Source: Phoenix dactylifera
Taxonomy: Eukaryota > Streptophyta > Magnoliopsida > Arecales > Arecaceae
Direction: 5' to 3'
DNA: 64,000 bases
Assembly (NCBI RefSeq): GCF_009389715.1
Contig: NC_052392.1
Location: forward strand, 36,071,360-36,135,359
How positions within the stretch are numbered: the first letter of the stretch is position 1; each line of letters starts with the position of its first letter. Shown piece by piece: positions 57,330-64,000 of this stretch. The notes under the pieces are model-generated. The model saw nothing but the letters and a program-made list of their open reading frames with translations. It had not been told where the DNA came from and made no database searches. The position numbers and the translations under genes were made by a program.

Positions 57330-60300
57330 ATGACTGAGGAGGAGAAGGAGAGGGAGGTGGGAAGGAAGCTGGTCCAGGCGCTGGCGGAGACCGGCCAGGA
57401 GCCGCCTATCCGATACATCCAGAGAGCGGAGGACCGTCCGATCGATCCTCCACCGCCGTCCTCCCCTGTCCCCGTTGTCGATCTCCATCGCTTGCTCCAA
57501 GCCGACGGCCAGGATGAGGCGGCCAAGCTCCGCTCGGCGCTCCAGTCCTGGGGTCTGTTTCAGGTAACCTCCCCGCACCTTCGCCTCTCAGACTTCCTCT
57601 AGAGCTTTAGTTCGAGAAAACCACGAGCGAGTCGGATGGGTTAACTCACTAGGCGGTGATGACAACCCAACTAATCCGGTTGAACGGTTGAGATTGGATC
57701 TGTGACTGGAATGGACGCTCATGATTTAATCGAGCTCAACAAAAGGGACGGCCAGAACCGTTCTACAGTTTAATGGAAATAGCGGTGAAAAAAGTTTCCT
57801 CATTTTCCATTTCAGCTCTAAAAGTTTATTTGAGAATTAAATAGTGTTATAAGGGCCATTGTAAATAATTCTCTTGCCAAGTGGCAAGAGAGAATTAGTA
57901 CAGGTAATTGGTGCCAAACACGAGGTTCGGTTGCAAGGTATACCATCTCGGTGTCGGGTTTTATACCGATGTTATTTTGTTACTCTATCGGTACACCCAA
58001 TATAGGACTCGTTTAGCGTACTGATTGTCGGTACACTCTCTGTACCACATATTGCTATCAAACTGGTATGATATGGTACAGATCGTATTATCTGGTTTAG
58101 TATGGTATGGCATACTTTGTTTGGTTGAGTATGGAGCTGGGAAATCGGCGCGTGTGCACGAAACAGGCATTGTGAAGCATTTTCCAATAGATAGTAATAG
58201 AAAAAACTGCTCACAGTTCCCTGAATAATAGGTTTTTCAGCTGGAATAAAGTTTTAAATTTTAAGAAATATTCTTTTTTCACATCAAGAGACAATAAAAT
58301 ATGTTAAATAACGATCATTAATTTGTTGTTATCACTATATAACAATCACTATAACAATGATCGTTATAACAAAATAACATATTGATAATGACCATTATTT
58401 AAAATGATGTTATTAATAATTAAAAAGAGGCTTCGGTTCTGATGGAAACCATCTTTGACATCCTCTTGTTAGGCCTCTGAAATCATTATATTGGCAGTAT
58501 TTTGGAACTTCGATCCCAGCAGGGATATCAATTGATATTGTTAGTGAACTACAACCTGTAAATTATCTATAAATCAGGTACCAACTTTTGATATTTCAGC
58601 CAAATAAGAACCAATGTCTCCTCAGGAGTTTGTCTAATTCACTATCAACATAATGGCCAAGATGCTTTTAATCTTTATTTTACTATTTCAAGTGAAGTTT
58701 TGTAGTAACTAAATTTTAGAAGCATGCTTTAGATCATAGACAATCTTGTTTGCAATATACTGGCAACGTCTTGGTTATTGTTTGTCAGCTAATAATATCA
58801 GAGCATCACAGTCCTAATAGAATTATCGAAAGCATGTGTAGATTTGGCCCCTCATGCATGAATGTGAAATTCCTCTAGTGGTACTTATTGAGACTTGTCC
58901 CGGTGGTGACACCTCTTTTCCTTAAACAACAGTTTGGGTTCAATTCTTGGGTTGTATGACCCACTTTGCTTAACAACCAAAGATTTTGGGTTCAATTCTT
59001 GAGTGGTGCATCCCTGAAATTGAAACCTGGATAATTATAGTGCAGCAAGTCTCCTTCCCTTTCTCTCAAAAATGTAGTCTCATGACCATATTTTGTTGAA
59101 GGCCTAATGATCCAATTTGGGTCCTTCATTGAGTTGTTTCTAGCTGCCTGACAGACATCTCAAGTCTTACTGGAACAGAACTCATTGCGAGTGCAAATCT
59201 GGGTCCTCTGCAACACCCAAATTTTACACCAGACTTATTGAGTAGATCAATGATTTTATGCTGGAAATCTTTTTCCAATGGCCTTTTGGACGCCATTATT
59301 GATTAACAATTACTTCTTGCATTGAGAAACAACACAACCAATTAAAATACAACTACCTTCTCTATCATGTTGTAATAAGAATAAAGAGAAGGAACATCAA
59401 TCAAACTAGAGCAGAACATGGTTCAAAATATTATCATCTAAATGTTTCTCGGTTACAAAGATATCAAGGATCATGGAAATTTCTTTATAATATCATCATG
59501 TGCATGATGGTGATGTCTATGTAGTTTTACAATATAACAAAATACACAAGGAAAATATGAATTGTGAAAAAATGGAAAAGAGGCTGGGATATTTTGGTGC
59601 TTATTATTTGTTGAAATATTTGTCTGGAATGCAATTAGATGCGGTCCAGAAATGAAGCTAAACATGTAGAGAGATAATTCACAACATCCAATTCTTGGTG
59701 AGGACTAGATTAGATCTTCTGCTTCAAAAGATAAACAGAAACTTCTCCCTGTTTACCAGGTTTTACAGCTGAAGTTAGAGTTATCTTAATTATTGGTATT
59801 TCTTCCTTGGCATATTTAGGCATGAGATGGTTTTTTCTTGTCCTTGCCAGTTTCCTTTGTGCTTCTTATTCTCTTATTGAAAAGCAGGTCAGTCTTTTCC
59901 TAGCCATTCCTCAAAAATCATTACACCACTATTTACATGAGTTGACATTGTAAAGTGCCAATGGAGAAAAACATGAACAATTTGCTATTCTGGTTGCATT
60001 GAACGGTAAACAGTAATGAGAAAAGACCATTAGAAGATAATGGTATAAAATGAGCCCCTAATTTGACCAACATCATCTATAACCTTTTATCATTAATAGA
60101 TTGATTTAAGTGAAAACCAAACTAGTCATGCTGCTTTTTTGAGACCAATTGTTCTTGTGGGCCTAATTTTCCCTTGAAGAATTTCAATTCAGGGACACAT
60201 GTTTGGTTACCCTCCATTTTAAAAATCTAACAATTAATGCTAGTCCTAGATTCTTCAATTTTTTATTTTCTCAACTTGAAGATACGTCTTTTGAGCAATT

Positions 60301-61337
60301 GTCGAACAGATAATTCCTCTCTTTGGAACAGTGACATGCCTACTGGGATTGCAGGAGCTCATTATGAGGCACTTGGTTGTTATGTTTCAAAAAAATTGTG
60401 TTTATGCTCAGATAGTCTACTCAGTGTTTTACTTTCTGACACCAATTTTCTGTATATGTTTCTCTCAAAGAAAATTTCTGTTCATGTAATTGGTTTTCAA
60501 GATAGATGGCTTTAGTTTAGTTGACTAAATGTTCTGACATTATCTTCTTCAAGGATCAAGATTAAGGAGGTTCGTTGTACCATCCGGTACTGTACCATAC
60601 TAGGCATATTGTATCATACCGGTACCGAATCGGTACGTAATCTCGTACCTTACTGATACTCGGTACACCTCGCCATCTCGTATTGTACCGCTGTAATAGG
60701 ATGGTACCGGTATGAATCACAATTGGTTAAAACCCATATACCTCAATGTGGTTAAATAAATATTATAGACATTATTTGCTTCAAAAGTTTTGCAGCTACT
60801 TCTAGCTATGTGCTCATCACAACTTCATCCTTCATTTCATTAGAGTCTGAATGTTGATGTGAAAAGTCAAACCTGGGTTTACACAAAAGAAATATATAAA
60901 CATAAACTGATTTTCAAGACTAATGCTTCCATTTATTGTGCGTGTGGGTTGGGGGGGGGGGTGAGAGAGAGAGAGAGAGAGTAATGCTTCAGCATTCCTA
61001 CATTTTTTTTTTCTCTTAATTAGCTCAACATGTGCATGGATATTTGTGTAAAGGCACTGATGGGGCGAATTTTTTTATATCTTCAGGCTATTGGCCATGA
61101 GATGTCAGTTTCATTCCTGGACGAAGTGCGAAATACAGCAAGGGAATTCTTTCAACTCCCAATGGAAGTAAAGCAGAAATATAAATACTTAACAGAGGGT
61201 AAATTAGAAGGGTATGAGAGTGACCCTGTTGCAAATGAAGACCAAATCCTCGACTGGTCTGATCGCCTGTATCTCTTGGTACAACCAGAAAATGAGAGAA
61301 ATCTAGACCTTTGGCCAGAGAATCCCCACTCATTCAG
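57330..61337 (+). CDS. 2-oxoglutarate/Fe(II)-dependent dioxygenase, 5' part (two exons seen)
   Basis: Exon 1 is 57330-57563 (78 codons) and exon 2 is 61087-61337 (83 codons plus two bases). The joined protein has PVVDLHRLL, then ALQSWGLFQ followed by AIGHEM, EVRNTAREFFQLPMEVKQKY, EGYESD and LDWSDRLYLLVQPE. This is the DIOX_N half of the plant SRG1/codeine demethylase-like group. These enzymes oxidise small molecules using iron and 2-oxoglutarate. The substrate cannot be told. The iron-binding HxD...H and the RxS motif lie in the C-terminal half, which is not in the window: exon 2 ends mid-codon at a good donor, and a Ty1-copia element starts about 480 bp later. The gene may therefore resume beyond the element or be broken by it. 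Intron 1 is 3.5 kb. Confidence 0.85.
57916..58100. repeat. GTAC-rich short interspersed repeat
   Basis: Starts GAGGTTCGGTTGCAAGGTAT and is dense in GGTAC, CGGTAC and GGTATG words. It is similar in style and left-end sequence to the repeats at 21390-21570 and 60566-60725. Confidence 0.5.
60566..60725. repeat. GTAC-rich short interspersed repeat
   Basis: Starts GGAGGTTCGTTGTACCATCC and ends near GGTACCGGTATGAATCACAA, with dense CGGTACC words. It belongs to the same informal group as 21390-21570 and 57916-58100. Confidence 0.55.
60948..60981. repeat. G run followed by (GA)n microsatellite
   Basis: About eleven G residues, then T and ten GA units, 105 bp before exon 2 of the dioxygenase gene. 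Confidence 0.85.
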
Positions 61338-61814
61338 GTATTTATTGCTGTTTTGCCTTCAAAATATAGTACAATGCATTGTTCTTTGACAAAGGACAGT
61401 TTTCTCAACCCTGGTAGATAGGAATTAGCTATGGAGAAAATCCACCACTTTAATTGTTGAAACAGATGATCGATGCATGACCAGAAGAAGAGTGCGAGCT
61501 AGTCAAGAGTACCTGACTCACGGAAAACTGCTGGAAAATTTACTGTAGAACTTTGTGGACACAAACAAAACCTGATTATGAATAAAAAGAAAGCCAAATC
61601 TTAATCCCCATTGAACCTGTTTTCACTGTTGTACATTAGTTTCCTGACTGAGTTGCTGCTGCCTCCAGTTGGTCTTGTACATTAATAGTTTATATCTATG
61701 GACTCTCACTAACCGCAAAGCTTCTCCAACGCTACATCTTGTTGATCAAAACAAGATGCTTTGTAAAATATTTAAATCACATAAAAAGAAAATCTAACAA
61801 TTATAATAAAATAG
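61338..61814 (+). other. intronic DNA between dioxygenase exon 2 and the copia element
   Basis: No third exon could be recognised in this stretch. It appears to be intron sequence interrupted by the retrotransposon. Confidence 0.5.
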
Positions 61815-62910
61815 TGGTAAGAAAATATCTGGCCTGTGAGGTGTGAGAGGCACGCCAAAAGACGCACTGTCCTAAAACCGTTGTTGCCTCCCCACGTGCA
61901 GGTATTGGCGGTCAGCGACGGCTCCAAGATACAACCCAAACGGCTCACAGCGGGCCTAATCTACAGTGCACGTCTGTAGTAGGCAGATTACCTAGTCTAT
62001 ATCGGTTGCCCAAAATATAAAATAATATAGAAAATTGTAAAAGAGAGAATTGTGGTAGAGAGAACAATGAGAGCAAGAAAAAGACTCTTGTATTGTTTTT
62101 TGTTAGATACAAGGAATGGTTCCTTTATAGGCCTTTTGTAACCCAACCATAACGGTTGAATACTTATGGCCTCATTAAGGCCATAATGAGAGATAATGGG
62201 AAGTTTTGAAACTTCCAAATTGAATTTGAAATAATTCTTTTAAAACTTTGGGGGTTACAAATCTTTTTTTTATTAACACCTCTTTAAAATCTTTAAAAAT
62301 CCATTCAAATTCCAACAGTCCCCCACAAGTTTCAAAACTTTATAAAATCACATACAAATTTATATATATAAAAATTTGGGCAACTTTATACAATGCAATG
62401 GGTGCAGGTGTCTTCCGGACTTGAACCTACACTTAGTGTTGACAGTTCTAACCTGAAGGATCATAGTAAACTAAGTCTTGAACTTGACCCTTTGGACCAG
62501 ATTTTAACATGTCACACACATAGTATTGATATAGACTTGGTGCGGGTTAGCGCTATTTATGGCCATGCGCTCAATCTTGATTCTCATGAGAGTTATTAGA
62601 GAACAGCCCAATTCTCACAGTCGCGGCCTCACGACAACTCTCATTTAGGTGAGTCCTCCAAGAATACATGTGACCTGTATCCTGCAGGAGTATGCCTGCC
62701 TCGGGCTCATTCAGGGTAACACCCTTCCTTAACGTCACATATCAAAGCACTATTGCCATAGGGATGAGCAGGAGACTCTCTCCTTAAAAGTAGTGCTGAA
62801 ATGAGTCACGCAATACGGATTGTTTCTACCCATTGAACCTTCTTCATGGGATCTCCAATCACAAAGGTTGGGTTACCTCCCTAGGTGACTCCCTTATGGG
62901 CTTAAGCCCA
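61815..62910 (-). repeat. 3' LTR of a Ty1-copia retrotransposon (left boundary tentative)
   Basis: The right boundary is firm. Read on the minus strand, the polypurine tract GAGGGGGG is followed directly by TGGGCTTAAGCCC, the start of the LTR. A TATA-like GCCTATAAAGG lies inside it at about 62125-62136 (minus strand). The left end is proposed at TGGTAAG (61815) because it mirrors the CCCA at the other end. The partner LTR is outside the window, so this cannot be confirmed here. Confidence 0.6.
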
Positions 62911-64000
62911 CCCCCCTCGACAAATCAATGACAGCTTTCTTAGAAAGAGCTTTGGTTAGCTGATCAGCTATATTTTTCTCAGACTTTACAAATTCCAAAG
63001 ACACAATATTCTTATTCAATAGGCTTTTAACTGATTTATACCTCACTTGCAAATGTCTATTCATTTTCTTATTAGTATGTGCCTGCCTTACTAACTCTAT
63101 TACTGCCTTACTATCACAATGTATAAAAATGGCAGGCATGGGTTTATTAACTAAAGGCATGTCAAGCATCAAGTTCTTAATCCACTCAGCCTCAGAGCAA
63201 GTTGTATCTAAAGCTATAAGTTCTGACTCCATAGTACTGCGAGAGATAATAGTTTGTTTCTTAGATCCCCAAGATATTGCTGCTCCACCCAAAAGAAATA
63301 CATACCCTGAAGTGGACTTTATATCCATATTGTCTGTTATCCAATTCGCATCACTATACCCTTCAACTACATTCGGAAATCCCTTATAACACAATGAGTA
63401 TTCCAAGGTTCCTCTAAGATATTTAAAGACTCTCTCTAAAGCAACCCAATGATCTTTGCTAGGATTATGAGTATATCTACTAAGTCTCCCAACAGCATAT
63501 GCTATATCAGGCCTAGTTTTATTTGCTATGTATAACAATGATCCAATCATTTGTGAGTACTTCAGTTGAGATACTGGTTCACCATTATTTTTCTTCAAAT
63601 GCACATTTAGATCATATGGTATTGATATAGATTTACAATCAAAATAATTAAACTTTTTTAACATCTTTTCTATTGTACTGGTTTGATTAAGAGTAATTCC
63701 ATTAGGTGTTCTTTCCAACTTCATTCCTAAAATTACATAGGCTTCTCCTAAATCCTTCATGTCAAACTTTCTAGAAAGATAAGACTTAACATCATTTACT
63801 ATCTCCAAATTTGTCCCAAATATTAATATATCATCAACATAAAGACATAAAATCACATGTTCTCCATTACTCTCTTTGTAATACACACACTTATCATATT
63901 CATTAATCTTAAAGTCATATTCTAAGATCACTTTATCAAACTTCTCATGCCATTGCTTAGGAGCTTGTTTTAAACCATACAAGGATTTAACTAACTTACA
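62894..64000 (-). CDS. Ty1-copia pol polyprotein, C-terminal part (reverse transcriptase and RNase H)
   Basis: The frame is open to the window edge. It shows [13 protein letters not shown], the catalytic [33 protein letters not shown], the SDANW start of the copia RNase [24 protein letters not shown] and the terminal [10 protein letters not shown]. This is the standard order of the copia RVT_2 and RNase H domains. It ends within the first bases of the 3' LTR. Gag, protease and integrase lie beyond the window. No stop or frame shift is seen in the visible part. Confidence 0.95.
   Translation of the reverse strand, partial: CKLVKSLYGLKQAPKQWHEKFDKVILEYDFKINEYDKCVYYKESNGEHVILCLYVDDILIFGTNLEIVNDVKSYLSRKFDMKDLGEAYVILGMKLERTPNGITLNQTSTIEKMLKKFNYFDCKSISIPYDLNVHLKKNNGEPVSQLKYSQMIGSLLYIANKTRPDIAYAVGRLSRYTHNPSKDHWVALERVFKYLRGTLEYSLCYKGFPNVVEGYSDANWITDNMDIKSTSGYVFLLGGAAISWGSKKQTIISRSTMESELIALDTTCSEAEWIKNLMLDMPLVNKPMPAIFIHCDSKAVIELVRQAHTNKKMNRHLQVRYKSVKSLLNKNIVSLEFVKSEKNIADQLTKALSKKAVIDLSRGVGLSP

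Larger units (their letters stand above)
57564..61086 (+). other. intron 1 of the dioxygenase gene (3.5 kb)
   Basis: Contains two GTAC-rich repeats (57916-58100 and 60566-60725) and a G/GA low-complexity stretch (about 60948-60981). No extra exon was identified. Confidence 0.65.
61815..64000 (-). mobile_element. Ty1-copia retrotransposon, 3' portion (continues past the right edge)
   Basis: Composed of the 3' LTR and the reverse transcriptase/RNase H end of pol in minus orientation, antisense to the host dioxygenase gene. The pol frame is open for all 1.1 kb visible, suggesting a fairly young insertion. Confidence 0.85.

Overview
This is nuclear DNA from a flowering plant, most likely a monocot. 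The genes are split into many short exons by long AT-rich introns with GT..AG borders. First exons are often GC-rich, the intergenic DNA is full of plant transposon types, and every protein recognised is a plant family. A palm or related monocot would fit, but that is only an inference.

Five plant genes can be modelled. (1) Minus strand, 1578-2991: the 5' part of an F-box/leucine-rich-repeat gene that runs off the left edge, with a non-coding first exon near 3.82-3.95 kb. (2) Plus strand, 9420-22851: a complete 10-exon gene for a 456-residue plastid-type CobW/G3E GTPase with a histidine-rich metal-binding loop. (3) Plus strand, 30499-34334: a complete 9-exon gene for a 548-residue GH79 heparanase-like glycosidase. 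(4) Minus strand, 45618-52923: a complete 6-exon gene for a 175-residue calcineurin-B-like EF-hand protein with a 6-kb last intron. (5) Plus strand, 57330-61337: the first two exons of a 2-oxoglutarate/Fe(II) dioxygenase. Exon phases close exactly for genes 2-4, so those models are firm. The genes look functionally unrelated, as is usual in plant chromosomes.

The rest is largely transposon history. A 1.3-kb non-autonomous CACTA element (5753-7077, ATT target duplication) carries a decayed piece of a ribonucleotide reductase small-subunit gene. A tRNA-type SINE (8851-9247, 13-bp target duplication) sits 173 bp upstream of the CobW start codon. A 6.5-kb full-length LINE (38876-45356, 13-bp target duplication, both ORFs open, 26-base poly(A)) lies just downstream of the calcineurin-B-like gene. 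That gene's last intron holds an older LINE remnant and a decayed gypsy fragment. A Ty1-copia element enters from the right edge in antisense to the dioxygenase gene. Nested inverted-repeat elements with a GC-rich palindromic minisatellite lie at 36.1-37.7 kb, and short GTAC-rich repeats recur in at least three introns.

No CRISPR, operon or defence-type system is present. The most distinctive things are the apparently intact LINE with an ATGA stop/start overlap, the CACTA-borne gene-plus-promoter capture, the promoter-proximal SINE, and a 90-nt stop-free intron in the heparanase gene.
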